A stretch of DNA of 15,542 nucleotides, taken from Bdellovibrionales bacterium. GTDB lineage: Bacteria; Bdellovibrionota; Bdellovibrionia; Bdellovibrionales; UBA1609. The first letter of the stretch is position 1, and every line of letters starts with the position of its first letter. The stretch is taken from contig JAGRAA010000068.1 in NCBI GenBank assembly GCA_020435185.1, positions 1-15,542 of the forward strand, in the 5' to 3' direction. A program made the translations under genes and the position numbers. This document shows, one piece after another, positions 15,539 through 15,542 of the stretch. The notes under the pieces were generated by a model. That model saw nothing but the letters and a program-made list of their open reading frames with translations, was not told where the DNA came from and searched no databases.

Positions 15539-15542
15539 AAAC

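Overview
The window is a compact stretch of bacterial chromosome, AT-rich (roughly 36-40% G+C by eye), with standard code and Shine-Dalgarno-led genes. Several things point to Bdellovibrionota or a related former deltaproteobacterial lineage. There is a lysine-rich histone-H1-like protein with a DUF3553-like end, a TopA with lysine-rich tail and GRYGPY-type repeats instead of a zinc-ribbon module, and a 2-oxoacid dehydrogenase/methyltransferase set whose subfamily wording I recall from Bdellovibrio- and myxobacteria-like genomes. This assignment rests on protein style and memory, not on a search. I see no phage, IS element, CRISPR, tRNA or rRNA; this looks like ordinary core chromosome with some poorly characterised families.

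Layout, left to right. Positions 1-75 hold the first 25 codons of a minus-strand gene cut by the window edge. It diverges from a 697-codon gene (192-2285) for an exported protein of unknown function. A shared bidirectional terminator (2324-2352) separates that gene from a minus-strand operon read right to left: 2-oxoacid dehydrogenase E1 alpha (to 4242), E1 beta (4242-3187, TAATG overlap) and a conserved SAM-methyltransferase-like protein (3156-2353). Upstream, on the same strand, are a Tsp/Prc-type periplasmic protease (7349-5313) with a good promoter of its own, an uncharacterised HAD-like protein (8401-7490) and DNA topoisomerase I (11222-8520). A divergent 193-bp AT-rich region leads to a HAD-IIB phosphatase on the plus strand (11416-12198). 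This runs head-on, with 7 bp between stops, into tex (14599-12206), which follows infA (14825-14607) by 7 bp. At the right edge is a lysine-rich histone-like protein (15538-14951).

How the genes fit together. One theme is information processing: histone-like protein, IF-1, Tex and TopA lie close together, and three of these four carry very basic tails suited to nucleic-acid binding. The second theme is envelope and metabolism: a periplasmic protease, an exported protein of unknown role, and an E1 enzyme that must find its E2/E3 partners elsewhere. No stretch over 300 bp lacks a gene. I found no convincing new multi-gene system. The best leads are the E1alpha-E1beta-methyltransferase operon, the HAD-like protein between topA and prc, the histone-tail/DUF3553-like fusion, and the large exported protein.
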